A stretch of 64,000 bases of DNA. Origin: Pristionchus mayeri (taxonomy: Eukaryota > Nematoda > Chromadorea > Rhabditida > Neodiplogasteridae). The stretch is from positions 42,744,907 through 42,808,906 of the forward strand of contig BTRK01000004.1 of the NCBI GenBank assembly GCA_036245805.1, read 5' to 3'. Under the pieces are notes generated by a model. The model saw nothing but the letters and a program-made list of their open reading frames with translations, had not been told where the DNA came from and did no database searches. Position 1 is the first letter of the stretch. Each line of letters opens with the position of its first letter. Positions 23,525-34,414 of this stretch are shown here, in pieces. A program made the position numbers and the translations under genes.

Positions 23525-24075
23525 GTTGCGTCAAAGGCTGCACTTGACCCTCCGCCCAAGGTGCAGCAAAAAACTATTTAAACACTGAATGGTTGTTATA
23601 ATTTGGGAACTGATGTATGTGTAAATCACGCACTTTCAGCAAGCGCCAGTTAATAAATCGATTCCAAAGCACAAGATTCCTCCTACACGTACGCCGAATG
23701 ACCAACTGGAACATGTTGCAGTGATGGCAAAAGCTAGGAAATGTCCGAAGGTTATATTATTATACTATATCGCACCATATCGCAGTAAAATAATAATTTG
23801 TTGAAATGTATTGGACCAATAATACTATTGGTATCCGTTTGAAGAATTTCATTATTTTGTATCACTAGTATGAATTAGTAACTTGTGTTTTTAGGATATG
23901 TCATGAAATCTTACGCTTTCCAATTAAAAACAAATCTCAACAATTTAAGACTCACGACCAGCTCATAAAAGACGTGAAAACACTTCGTAATGAGATCGAG
24001 CAAGCGGCGAAGGATGGGGACTCGACCACTGAGGAGAGGAAATATATCGAATTATACGATCTCGTGGAATGGTGG
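23525..24075 (+). CDS. Three exons of an unrecognised gene (coiled-coil C-part)
   Basis: Exons 23525-23560 (VASKAALDPPPK), 23640-23750 (starts QAPVNKSIPKHKIPPTRT) and 23950-24075 (starts THDQLIKDVKTLRNEIEQAA, ends YDLVEWW) join in phase 0 with standard splice sites. The middle exon has a strong TTTCAG acceptor. The product has a basic Pro/Lys-rich linker, then a charged helix likely to form a coiled coil. A possible upstream exon at about 23,372-23,422 (TSPDNSHTANSSSGQ) has good splice sites but a mismatched phase. I do not know the family. Start and end are not identified, and the last donor could be GGTGGG or GGTTAC. Coding status is supported only by phase agreement and composition. Confidence 0.5.
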
Positions 24076-24690
24076 GTTACACTTTGCATTGACAACGATC
24101 TCAAAAATATCGTATAATTATAACAAGTAGTTACTCTGAAACATTCCCAGATGTCCATGCATGATGAAATGAATTGATTTCACGTAGTGGCTCAAATAGC
24201 GGTTAATTTACCAGAACGATTACACATCGGGGTTGGTCATAAAATTGGTTGGTCATAAAATTGTGTCCGATTTTAACCAATGTATATTCTGACATATCCC
24301 TTCGTTTGTTTTTGCCCAATCCACTTAGGTCTTCTAGTGGTAGATAGGGGCGTCTATACTCTCTTCAGCGCACACTATCATAAATTTGTCAGACCAAGGA
24401 AACGAATACTACCATGTCCCAAACGTGATTTGAACGATCTACACCCTGACTTTTTGAACGATCAGCATTTCATTTAGAATAGAGATATAACCCTATCCTT
24501 GCCACAGTAGTAAAGCACGCTGTTCAAGCAGCACCGGTAATATTGATGCTGATCAGCCTCGAATGGCCTATTAGAGATAGGCTCGTAATCCGCGTTTGGG
24601 GTTTCATGACACTTGCCACGTCACGTTTCTGGAGTATTGTATCTATACTGACGACCTTTGCTATTTCAATTATTCATAAATGTGAACTAT

Positions 24691-24900
24691 TAGGTTGGTG
24701 CGAAAGTTTCTGACTATTTATTTTTCATAATTTCTTCTAGCCTATTTCGATTGCCTGCAATTCCTCTATAGTTTTAGTGACGTCAGTAGTGGTGGAGTAC
24801 CGGAAAACATTAACATTGGACATATCGGTTATTGAACGTGAGAACATTATTTTCATATCGAAACTGCCGAAAATGGTGTTTTTCGGTGTTTTTGGTTGAA
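24691..24900 (+). mobile_element. Solo mariner-like end
   Basis: TTAGGTTGGTGCGAAAGTTT closely resembles mariner terminal repeats and the 53,742 element here. The following sequence is like a mariner 5' leader. No matching right end or transposase was seen nearby, so it is a truncated copy. Nothing else was recognised in 24,076-25,347 except AT-rich DNA. Confidence 0.5.
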
Positions 24901-25347
24901 CTCAACTTCTCAAATATTTAAAGATAATTCGCGGTGAAAAATAATTTTCTCAAAATTATTATTTAATATTATTTTTAGTTAAGTACTGGTAAAATAAAGC
25001 AAAATCGAAGAAAAAACAATATAAAAATATAAAAGAATGAATGATTTACGCGTTTGCAACAGGCGGATTACGGTAGGCCCCCGGGAAGGTGTGGTTTAGC
25101 GGCCCCCGACGCTAAAGACAGTAAAAAATAATATTTGCCAGTAAAATCAGTGAAAAATATTTATTTAGAGCTCCGCCCACTGGCATTCAGTTTTCGGCTT
25201 TGAATTTTCCATTTTTTCCCTTTCTGTATCGTTTATATATGTTTTAAACAGTTGTAACATTGACTAAGCATAGTCATGCAATGCTATAAGCACGTGAGTG
25301 AGTAGCAACCACCCTCGTTTACCCGTAAACGCTTCCAAAATGATATG

Positions 25348-25479
25348 ATGACGACGAGAACTTAACTGACCCCTTCTTCTCTCGCTTTCGCGCGCTCTCT
25401 GCCTTTCTCTGACCTTTTAGCGAGGCCGAAAGGGCGCGAAAGCGACAGAAGCTGGGGTCAGTTAAGTTCTTGTCGCCAT
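25348..25479. mobile_element. Short inverted-repeat MITE (~130 bp)
   Basis: The ends ATGACGACGAGAACTTAACT and, reverse complemented, ATGGCGACAAGAACTTAACT, both continuing GACCCC, flank a GC-rich middle with CGCTTTCGCGCGC. No coding capacity. Target duplication is not clear. Confidence 0.7.
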
Positions 25480-25740
25480 TATGCCACGTCACACTACTGT
25501 CGCGTTTACTGGACAGAATTAGCTTTGTTCTACTTATTTGTTGTAAGCATCTGTTATGCACCGCCGCAATGATGTATATTCCTTCCATTTAAACCAAAGA
25601 TATAGGTAGCTCGATCACTTTATAGTAAGCTTATACTGATTTCGAGTATGTTCCACTTGTCGTTATTCTTCATCATGTTGTTCCATGTCGTCATTGGATC
25701 TATTTACGCTCCTATTTATATCACAAATTGAGGTGAACGA

Positions 25741-25801
25741 TGGCGCCGAGAAACGTGCCGTCCAGGCACAGTTTTGGTCGCGGCAAAACAGAAGGAACCT
25801 C
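25741..25801 (+). CDS. Possible first coding exon
   Basis: An ATG opens MAPRNVPSRHSFGRGKTEGT up to an AG|GTATAT donor. The sequence is GC-rich against AT-rich flanks. In phase it would join an acceptor at 26,138 in a frame different from the DGAT2-like frame there. The start and the partner exon are uncertain. Confidence 0.3.
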
Positions 25802-26137
25802 CAGGTATATTTACTTTTCCTTCGATTGTAATTATTTTATGTTTGAATACATATCCTAGCCTTGTAACTTAAATATTGCTGCTCGAGGAAATTGCTCCCT
25901 TCACTTAGGCCGAGCACAAGTTCGCATGTTCTGTGGTCGCTCGATTCGTCACTTGTTTACGCGCGCTCTATCCCGCCCTCTATTGCACGCCAGCCAAACA
26001 CTTAAGGAATTATATGCAACTATTGTGCTTATATTTTCTACCGGTACTATTCGCTGGAATTTTAAGTCGCTGACAATGAAATTACTTTAGGAATTATGTC
26101 GCTCCGGAAAACCTCGTAATCTCTAATATCCTCTCAG

Positions 26138-26635
26138 GCTGCCGTACTGGGCATTGAGTTGGCGCCGATGCGCCTCCCGTAGGAGCGACGACTACAGGTC
26201 AGTCATCCTTTCGATAATTAGTGATTCCATTCCCCTATTCAGATCCATGGCGTTCTCTACCACTTCTGGGCGATCTTCGTGACGTTTGCACTCATTCTCC
26301 TCCTCTTCGGATGGATGGTGAAAACAGTTATAGAAGCTTCTTTTGAATTCCCTCTTGTGTGTGATTCTCAACCGTAACCTCCACTTTTGAGCTCCTCAAC
26401 GGCACGTCCTCGTGGTCGCCAACTAAGGCGTCTGGCTGTGGTGGAACTTGGACTCGCCGCAAGGGTACGCTGACTATCGATTTTTTATCCATTCACCAGT
26501 TTACCGTTACCGTCGTTTTTCCATTTGACAGGAGCGTACGCCTCTCGCTACTTCCTCAATCTGCGCATCCACAAGTGGTTCACTGGCTACTTCCCCCTCT
26601 CCATCCATCCCACCTGTCAACTACCGGCCGACAAG
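26138..26635 (+). pseudogene. DGAT2-like acyltransferase, N-terminal part, decayed
   Basis: Four exon-like blocks match the start of DGAT2/MOGAT enzymes, which make di- and triacylglycerol in the ER. 26138-26197 reads VLGIELAPMRLP, stop, ERRLQ. 26243-26317 is a membrane helix (WAIFVTFALILLLFGW). 26429-26464 gives WLWWNLDSPQ. 26532-26635 gives NLRIHKWFTGYFPLSIHPT and ends LPADK before GTGAGC. The TAG at 26180-26182 is in frame inside the first block, and the phases of blocks 2 to 4 do not agree. The catalytic HPHG exon and everything after it are missing; the adenylate kinase starts 130 bp later. I read it as a pseudogene fragment. Confidence 0.7.
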
Positions 26636-26765
26636 GTGAGCACCACCATTCACCATTCCCTTCTTATCATGCCCCCATCTCCATTCCAACTACTCGTCCC
26701 CACCATCTCAACATGGCAATAATACTTCAGCATGTATATTCCTAGTCCCAGATGATCCCCTCAAG

Positions 26766-27544
26766 ATGGCCGCCGGTCCCATCTTCTTCATCGTCGGTAC
26801 GATATCCTACCGTAGTCTCTTCGAATCGCGGACTGACTTATACCCTGCTCTTCTCCAGGTGGTCCCGGCTCGGGCAAGGGCATCCAGTGCGACATCCCAA
26901 TCGCATCTCCCTTCCGGAGACCTCCTTCGAGCTGAGGTAAGGATACTGTAGGATACTGTAGTTGACCTACCGTATCCCGTGTGACCTACCGAAACCCATT
27001 CCTCTACAGGCCAAGTCTGACTCTCCTCGTGGCGTGGAGCTGACGAAGAACATGGAGGCTCCCCTCTGGTACGGTAACTCCCTGATTACTGTATCATACT
27101 GTCCTTGAAGACTGTGGTGCTCGATCTGATCAAGGGGACGATACTCAAGGAAGTGGCCAAAGGAAGCAAGGGATTCCTCATTGATGGAAACTCCCGAGAA
27201 GTCGCCCAAGGAGACCAGTTCGAGACTGAGGTACGGTAGGGGTACTGTGGCGGGATACGGTGGTTACTGTAAGCTTGTCTGCAGACCATTTCCGCCAAGC
27301 TGGCCGTCTATTTCGAAGTGTCGGAGGAGACGCTCGTGAAGCGACTGCTCAAGTGCGCGGTGACCAGGTATACTGTAGCTCGAAATAGATCGATAGTACC
27401 GTGTCCTCTATCTATTGTCGTGCACTCTCTTGCAGTGGACGTGACGACGACAACATGGACGCTACCAAGAAGCGTCTGAAGACGTTCAGCGATGCGACTG
27501 CTCCCGTCGTGGCCCAATACGAGAAGAAGGGTAAACTAGCCAAG
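26766..27544 (+). pseudogene. Adenylate kinase (AK1-like), damaged copy
   Basis: Exons are 26766-26796, 26859-26936, 27010-~27079, 27111-27230, 27285-27367 and 27436-27544. They read MAAGPIFFIVG, the P-loop GGPGSGKGIQCD, LPSGDLLRAE, then LDLIKGTILKEVAKGSKGFL, FLIDGNSREVAQG, FEVSEETLVKRLL, GRDDDNMDATKKRL and FSDATAPVVAQYEKKGKLAK. This is the AMP+ATP to 2 ADP enzyme of the cytosol. After QCD about ten residues are missing and the frame shifts by one before LPSGD. The junction of exons 3 and 4 also lacks phase agreement. The usual final exon was not found. The C-terminal exons join perfectly and keep the lid arginine, so damage is recent or partial. TACTGTAG motifs fill the introns. Confidence 0.8.
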
Positions 27545-28053
27545 GTACGTGCGGGGATTCTGTAGGTGTGGGACATCGTAATCAGGGATGCAGTCTTCAG
27601 GATCTTCCTATGCCTAGGATTCTCAGGACCAGATAAATTTATCCTCAGGCTTGCGCTTCCCAGCAATTGAAATAGTTTTGGACTGGTTCATGATAACTAT
27701 GGCCTAGTTGTGTTACAGTGATTTCATTATAAATATGATATAATTTTCAAGAAATTAAATGCTATAATATAGCATTTCGAAAAGCATCAAAATTGTCGTT
27801 TCAATGGTTGACTAAAATATGTGCGTTTCTTATGTACTAGTGTACCTGGAATTTATTAGGATCATAGAACACATGTGTTGTTTTCTCATTACTCAATTAT
27901 AATTATTTATTGAATGCAGATCCCCGTGGCGACACGCAACAACGGGCCACGACGGCATTCGGTGGCTACAACAACAAGTGAGTGTTACGAATAAATTAAC
28001 AAAAGAACAAATCATGATCCCTATGCCTACTCTGTCCATCTATGCATGACCCT
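27545..28053. other. Intergenic, one exon-like block
   Basis: 27,919-27,977 follows a GCAG acceptor, is GC-rich and ends at GTGAGTG. In one frame it reads DPRGDTQQRATTAFGGYNNK. I do not recognise it, and it does not fit the missing adenylate kinase C-terminus. The rest is AT-rich without signal. Confidence 0.35.
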
Positions 28054-30979
28054 TTACTTCCCTCTACCCCTTCCATTCGCTCTAACTCGCTTGGCTTGTG
28101 TGGACTTGAAGGTGGAATCATAACTGGAGTCTTCTTCATCCATCTCTTCTTCGCCCTTCTTCTTCGCTGCTGCTGTCGCTCTTCTCTCCCTCTTCTTCGC
28201 AGTTCCCCCCTTCGGCTCATCGGAGAGTCCTTGCTGACCCGAGGGGTCGGCCGCGGATACTGTAGCTTGGACGGCTGCCACTTCGTGCCGAACTACAGTA
28301 CCCCCACGCCCTCTCCCTCCTCTCCCGCCTCTTCCTCTCCCTCTTCCCCTTCCACCTTGATGCAGTACCATCCAGCGCTCTCCAGCCTCTCCCTCATCCC
28401 ACTCTGATCCAGACGAGAGCGCGATCTTCTCCACTCCGTCGACGACATCTCCCTCCTTCCCCTCGACCTCTCCCTCGTCTTCCTCCTCTGCTGACTCTTC
28501 GTCCTCGGCGTCAGACAGCTCGATCGCATCCATCACAGGGTTGTGGTCCGAGTCCACCTCCTCTCCGTACAGTCCTTCCCCCAGCTCCTCTGAGACATCG
28601 CTCTCTCCCCCATCGCCCTCCTCCCTTTCTTCCGCTCCTTCCGCCTCCTCCACATCCTTCTCGTCTTCCTGCATCGCCAGCAAGTACTCTCGGTCGGTGG
28701 GCGCTCCGACCTTCTTCATGAACAGATCCAACTTCCTCTTCTCGATAACTCCGGGAATCGCCGCCCATACCTGACACGTATTATTTGTTTCAGTACATTG
28801 ACCTACTCGCTGTTTGCAGATTGCTCTTCCGGAAATATATGAATGTGCATGTCTAACCTCACGTCTCCATGCGTGGTCAGCCGTGGCCATCTTCCGTTTC
28901 ACAGTCTCTCCTTCCCTCCCGATAACTTTGACCGAACTGTTTCCTCGTTCCTCCCTCAGATTGAGCATATCCAGTAGAGCGAGCGTGTTGTAATGTAGAT
29001 GGGCAAGTTTGATCAGCTCTCCGTACCACTTTGACGATCTGAATTCCTAGTTGCGCGTGTAATATTTAGGATTCGTCCGGAAAGTACAGTAATTATGGCT
29101 AACCGAGCAATTCTCTTGGGTGCATAGATATTGATTATGCTGTTGAAACACTCATTCGGGGAGGTGTTTTTCTTGGGACTCGCTCTGAGGAAACCAGCGA
29201 GAAAAGTGGGCTTCATAATCACAGCTTTCAGCAGCTGAAACTCCTCGCTGTCCCTCCTGATTAGATGCGCATTGCTCCATCCCAGTCGAGAATGCTTGCA
29301 CTTGGCAATGCCGTGCAAGAAGGGAACCTGGAAGTATTACCGTAGTCTATTACATACTATGGGTAATACATTTTGTGATTGACTCGTAAGTTGTATGTAT
29401 GAAACATGAAGGCACCTTGGCGAAGTGACGATGTCTTCCAGTTACGTGTGCGAGAGAAGACAACCAGTATTGCAGTCCAAGCTTACGACTTTTACCGAAC
29501 TTGGAGTGGATATAGTGCGCATGGTTTATTAACTTCTTTCTCCAATACTGTATATTGGGGCACTGCTTCTTCTTTGCCAACTGAAAAAAACCACTAATAT
29601 GGCGTAAGATGTACGTCTCTCTACAGTTTGCATTATCTCTTGTTGGTCATAGAAACTAGAGAACAGGTGAAACATAAGTTTCGCATGTCTTCTCCGCCAC
29701 ATTTTACAAGTGTAACATGTTCTCCTAACGGTTATAAGTTGTTCTGCATGTAATTACCTCTCTCAGATCATGGTTAATTCCCTTGACAAGATGCCAAAAA
29801 TCGAGAAGATGCTTGATGACACTGAAGTCATCCCTCAGCATCTTCCCTATCTTAGCGTCGTTGTCCGTGCACACTGATCGAATCTACAAGCATGCAGTAC
29901 TAACCACCCATTGTCATATAAGCATTGATCCGTTCAAATTATCATTCTGTTCATAGGTGTCCACGCCGGCGGCGACAGGGGGGTTCTGAGCACCGCCCAA
30001 ATTTGGTCATGGTAAAACCGATAATAAGTGATGGTAGGTCAAGACTAAGTACCGTACCCAATAGATAGTACAGTACCTCCAGATACAGTATATGGCTACC
30101 GTAACCCTCGATCATCACTAACTGACTTAATTTTCAAAAAAATCAAAGTACCGTACCCAAACGAAAAAAATCAAAGTACCATAACCAATCGATGTTATAG
30201 TACCCCAAAATACCGTATTCCGCTACCGTAATCCCGGAATATCACAAACTAACTTTATTTTTAAAAAGTCCTGGTAACGTATCCAATCGATTCTACAGTA
30301 CCAAAGTAACTACCGTAACCTAGATCCGTGCGTAGATCCAGTTCCTTGGGTCAAACATTTTCTAAAAAATCAAAATCGAAAATAAAATTTATTTAAAGTA
30401 TATTTCCGTATATCTAATTACTGTAGAATCATCTTATGATGTATTTGGGATTTCTAGAAAAAAAACTTTTTTTTAGAAAAATGTTTGGCCCATGCTCGAG
30501 GTTTACGGTAGCCATATACGGTATCTGGAGGTACTGTACTATCGATTGGGTATGGAACGTTGTCTTGACCTACCATCACTTATTATCGATTTTACCATGA
30601 CCCCCTACTCATGCTTGCGCACCGCCCCAAATTGGGGGCGGTGCTCAGTACCCCCCCCCCCTCGCCGCCATTCCTGGACACCTATGATTGTTTTCCCAAA
30701 AAGTGAAAGCACCTTGTACAGCTTGGCTAACAAAATCTTTAGCCCCTTCTCACTCCCTCCTTCTCCATCCGCCCACTGATACCATCTGAAAAAATAGCGG
30801 ACTTCTCTAAACAATTCGATTATCTGTACCAATTCCCTTCATATGCTTGTGCATATTGATGACAAGTAGAATCAAATTTGTTGTCAGGTGGATGAATGAG
30901 ATGGTCGCGTTCAGTGCAGTGAAGCCGGGCCGACTGTACCGTCCGTCAATCGACAAGTCGATTCCTCTCCTTTTCAAGT
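28054..30979 (-). CDS. Transposase-like multi-exon gene, copy A (5' part missing)
   Basis: Recognised exons on the minus strand: ~30979-30840 (GIDLSIDGRYSRPGFTALNA), ~30832-30687 (FREVRYFFRWYQWADG), the exon mirrored at 33780-33905 (VCTDNDAKIGKML, DFWHLVKGINHDLRE), 29580-29416 (QYWRKKLINHAHYIH), 29327-29104 (SPNECFNSIINIYAPKR), 29038-28858 (WYGELIKLAHLHYNT) and 28770-28054. Phases agree where tested. The DGRYSRPG, CTDND, W.LVKGI and ECFNS...YAPK motif order resembles a multi-copy transposase-like family I recall from fish and nematodes but cannot name. The last exon is unusual: a long acidic Glu/Asp tract, an RGRGRGRGGRGG box and a Lys-rich end, suggesting nucleic-acid or chromatin binding. 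The N-terminal exon seen in copy B is absent here. Orientation is opposite to copy B. Confidence 0.65.
29952..30686. mobile_element. Foldback element a (TACNGTA-rich), inside an intron of copy A
   Basis: Ends CATAGGTGTCCACGCCGGCG and, reverse complemented, CATAGGTGTCCAGGAATGGC bracket a 735-bp largely self-complementary body filled with TACCGTA, TACGGTA, TACTGTA and ATCGAT words. It sits between two exons of transposase-like copy A. It has no coding capacity. Confidence 0.85.
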
Positions 30980-31338
30980 GAGTTTCCAGTTTTTATGATT
31001 AACTAATGAAAATCGAGTGTCTCTGTTCCTTCATAGTTGAGGGATACTGTAACCTAACAACCAGAGCGTAATTTGTTAGATATGAGAATAATAATCTGTA
31101 AGTAGTGATCATAGTTGCCCATGCCAAAGTGGTTGTGCGACCGAAAATCAAGGAATGAGATCTAAAAATGAGCGGGTAGGGGAGGAAGGGGGGGGGGGGG
31201 GGGGTGGGCCAATTATCCAAGAAGTGCCATATGTAAATGTAGTAACTGCTGAGCATTTATTTGTAAGAAGCAGAAAAGGTCAGCAATAAATAACAAAGGA
31301 TGTACAGTATTATCATAAGTTTACATGATTATCTACAG

Positions 31339-34233
31339 GGGTCATCACAAGAAACGGTTGATTCTACCGAGTCGATAGACAACTATCTTCCTGATCTACC
31401 ACCCTACTTGCTCATCATATTTGCAATGTTTTTTTTAAATTCTCACCTGAATGTCGCTCAGCGACTGGCCGTGTTCGGTGATGTGCTCGGACTCCCCCTT
31501 CCTGCTCCTCGTACAGAGTACGATCTTCTCTCAAAGCTCGTGCTGCCTGCAGTTGATATTGTCTACGAAAGACACATGCGATACGTGGAGAGTGTGGTTC
31601 GAAATGTTGCTAGCGTAAGTAAATCTTCATTGCGGCATAATTGAATAACTATACAACGAGTAGATATGCTTCCATTTTTTGCATTTACAAATAAATGCTC
31701 AGCAGTTACTACATTTACATATGGCACTTCTTGGATAATTGGCCCACCCCCCCCCCTTCCTCCCCTACCCGCTCATTTTTAGATCTCATTCCTTGATTTT
31801 CGGTCGCACAACCACTTTGAGATGGGGAGGGGATGGGGGTGGGCCAATTATCCAAGAAGTGCCTTACATATTATTCTATATTAATCACTACCATAGTTGT
31901 CCACCACTGGACCACCCATGAGCACCCATGAACATCGGGTCATGGTCAAAAATCGATCGGTAGGTCAAGACTAGGTACCGTACCGAATTGATCATACAGT
32001 ACCATCAAATACCGTATCCCCGATTATCGCAAACTAACTTTATTTGCAAAGTCTTGGTACGATTGCCGGATCGATTATACAGTACCCAAGTTACTATCGT
32101 AACTCAGTTCCTCAGGTCAAACAATTGTCATTTTTTTCTAAAATTCTAAATCGATTATAAAATGATTCTACAGTAACAAGAGATACGGTAGAATTCTTTT
32201 AAAAATTACTGTCGATTTTGAATATTTAGAAAAAAGTTTGACCCATGGAACTGGATCTGACCCATGGAACTGGGTTACGGTAATGTCTTGAGTACTGTAG
32301 AATCGACTGAGCACCGTACCTGGACTTTTTAAAAATAAAGTAAGTTTGCGATGCTCGGGGGATCCGGTAGTGGTATACGGTATCTGGAGTACGGTATGAT
32401 CGATTGGGTACGGTACCTAGTCTTGACTTACCGATCGAGTTTTGACCATGACCCGGGGTTCATGGGTGCTAAGTGCTTGTCACTTTTCATGACAATCACT
32501 TAGCACCCATGAATAGGGGTCATGGGAATCGCCGCCGGCATGGGCAACTATGATCACTACTTACAGATTATTATTCTCATATCTAACAAATTACGCTCTG
32601 GTTGTTAGGTTACAGTATCCCTCAACTATGAAGGAACAGAGACACTCGATTTTCATTAGTTAATCATAAAAACTGGAAACTCACTTGAAAAGGAGAGGAA
32701 TCGACTTGTCGATTGACGGACGGTACAGTCGGCCCGGCTTCACTGCACTGAACGCGACCATCTCATTCATCCACCTGACAACAAATTTGATTCTACTTGT
32801 CATCAATATGCACAAGCATATGAAGGGAATTGGTACAGATAATCGAATTGTTTAGAGAAGTCCGCTATTTTTTCAGATGGTATCAGTGGGCGGATGGAGA
32901 AGGAGGGAGTGAGAAGGGGCTAAAGATTTTGTTAGCCAAGCTGTACAAGGTGCTTTCACTTTTTGGGAAAACAATCATAGGTGTCCAGGAATGGCGGCGA
33001 GGGGGGGGGGGGGTACTGAGCACCGCCCCCAATTTGGGGCGGTGCGCAAGCATGAGTAGGGGGTCATGGTAAAATCGATAATAAGTGATGGTAGGTCAAG
33101 ACAACGTTCCATACCCAATCGATAGTACAGTACCTCCAGATACCGTATATGGCTACCGTAAACCTCGAGCATGGGCCAAAATTTTTCTAAAAAAAAGTTT
33201 TTTTTCTAGAAATCCCAAATACATCATAAGATGATTCTACAGTAATTAGATATACGGAAATATACTTTAAATAAATTTTATTTTCGATTTTGATTTTTTA
33301 GAAAATGTTTGACCCAAGGAACTGGATCTACGCACGGATCTAGGTTACGGTAGTTACTTTGGTACTGTAGAATCGATTGGATACGTTACCAGGACTTTTT
33401 AAAAATAAAGTTAGTTTGTGATATTCCGGGATTACGGTAGCGGAATACGGTATTTTGGGGTACTATAACATCGATTGGTTATGGTACTTTGATTTTTTTC
33501 GTTTGGGTACGGTACTTTGATTTTTTTGAAAATTAAGTCAGTTAGTGATGATCGAGGGTTACGGTAGCCATATACTGTATCTGGAGGTACTGTACTATCT
33601 ATTGGGTACGGTACTTAGTCTTGACCTACCATCACTTATTATCGGTTTTACCATGACCAAATTTGGGCGGTGCTCAGAACCCCCCTGTCGCCGCCGGCGT
33701 GGACACCTATGAACAGAATGATAATTTGAACGGATCAATGCTTATATGACAATGGGTGGTTAGTACTGCATGCTTGTAGATTCGATCAGTGTGCACGGAC
33801 AACGACGCTAAGATAGGGAAGATGCTGAGGGATGACTTCAGTGTCATCAAGCATCTTCTCGATTTTTGGCATCTTGTCAAGGGAATTAACCATGATCTGA
33901 GAGAGGTAATTACATGCAGAACAACTTATAACCGTTAGGAGAACATGTTACACTTGTAAAATGTGGCGGAGAAGACATGCGAAACTTATGTTTCACCTGT
34001 TCTCTAGTTTCTATGACCAACAAGAGATAATGCAAACTGTAGAGAGACGTACATCTTACGCCATATTAGTGGTTTTTTTCAGTTGGCAAAGAAGAAGCAG
34101 TGCCCCAATATACAGTATTGGAGAAAGAAGTTAATAAACCATGCGCACTATATCCACTCCAAGTTCGGTAAAAGTCGTAAGCTTGGACTGCAATACTGGT
34201 TGTCTTCTCTCGCACACGTAACTGGAAGACAGC
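31339..34233 (+). CDS. Transposase-like gene, copy B (3' part missing)
   Basis: The first recognised exon, 31339-31614 (92 codons, GSSQETVDSTESIDNYLPDL to VRNVAS, before GTAAGT), has no counterpart in copy A. Then come blocks at ~32700-32830 (DLSIDGRYSRPGF), ~32830-32976 (FREVRYFFRWYQW), 33780-33905 (IRSVCTDNDAKIG to INHDLRE, phase 0) and 34083-~34233 (LAKKKQCPNIQYWRKKLINH). The last exon matches copy A up to VTGR and then departs, ending in a stop (QHMFTD), so the copy is cut at the palindrome edge. Exons for YAPKR, LHYNT and the acidic/RGG tail are missing. An ATG start was not fixed. Function: see copy A; this copy is probably dead unless spliced to something beyond 34,233. Confidence 0.6.
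31892..32552. mobile_element. Foldback element c
   Basis: Ends CATAGTTGTCCACCACTGG and, reverse complemented, CATAGTTGCCCATGCCGGCG. The body is again self-complementary with TACCGTACC and TACTGTAG words. It is a diverged relative of elements a, b and d. In the left palindrome arm only its outermost 17 bp remain (31,108-31,124). Confidence 0.8.
32976..33711. mobile_element. Foldback element b (mirror of a)
   Basis: Inverted copy of element a at the matching position in the right palindrome arm, between the same two exons of copy B. The inserted state therefore predates the duplication. Confidence 0.85.
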
Positions 34234-34303
34234 ATATGTTCACTGACTAAAAAAGTCTCTCATAAGAATTACAAACTAATAATGTTAATTAAGCCACGAA
34301 TAC

Positions 34304-34414
34304 CTCTTCCTTCCACATTTGTTCTTCCACACTCATGGACACGCACATCTCAGCGAAAATTAGTCCGAGACTGAATATATCTACCTTATGGTCATACGTT
34401 GTATCCCATCCAAT
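34304..34414 (-). pseudogene. PEK/GCN2-type kinase C-lobe exon
   Basis: After TTTGCAG the exon reads IGWDTTYDHKVDIFSLGLIF and then AEMCVSMSVEEQMWKEE before GTATTC (37 codons, phase 0). YDHKVDIFSLGLI is the subdomain IX signature of eIF2-alpha kinases (PERK/GCN2), which phosphorylate eIF2-alpha under stress. No neighbouring exons of the same gene were found upstream or downstream on the minus strand. It is either part of a gene with introns full of repeats or an isolated fragment. Confidence 0.7.

Larger units (their letters stand above)
29430..34233. repeat. Palindrome centred near 31,832
   Basis: 29,430-31,124 is the inverted copy of about 32,540-34,233; paired features sum to about 63,663. 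The arms hold the exons and introns of transposase-like copies A and B, including foldback elements a and b. The asymmetric middle (31,125-32,539) contains a coding exon flanked by its own small inverted repeat (31,130-31,270 against 31,675-31,825) and foldback element c. Confidence 0.9.

Noticed and set aside
27919..27977. Last exon of the adenylate kinase
   Set aside because: The acceptor phase fits, but the encoded residues do not resemble the AK1 C-terminus.
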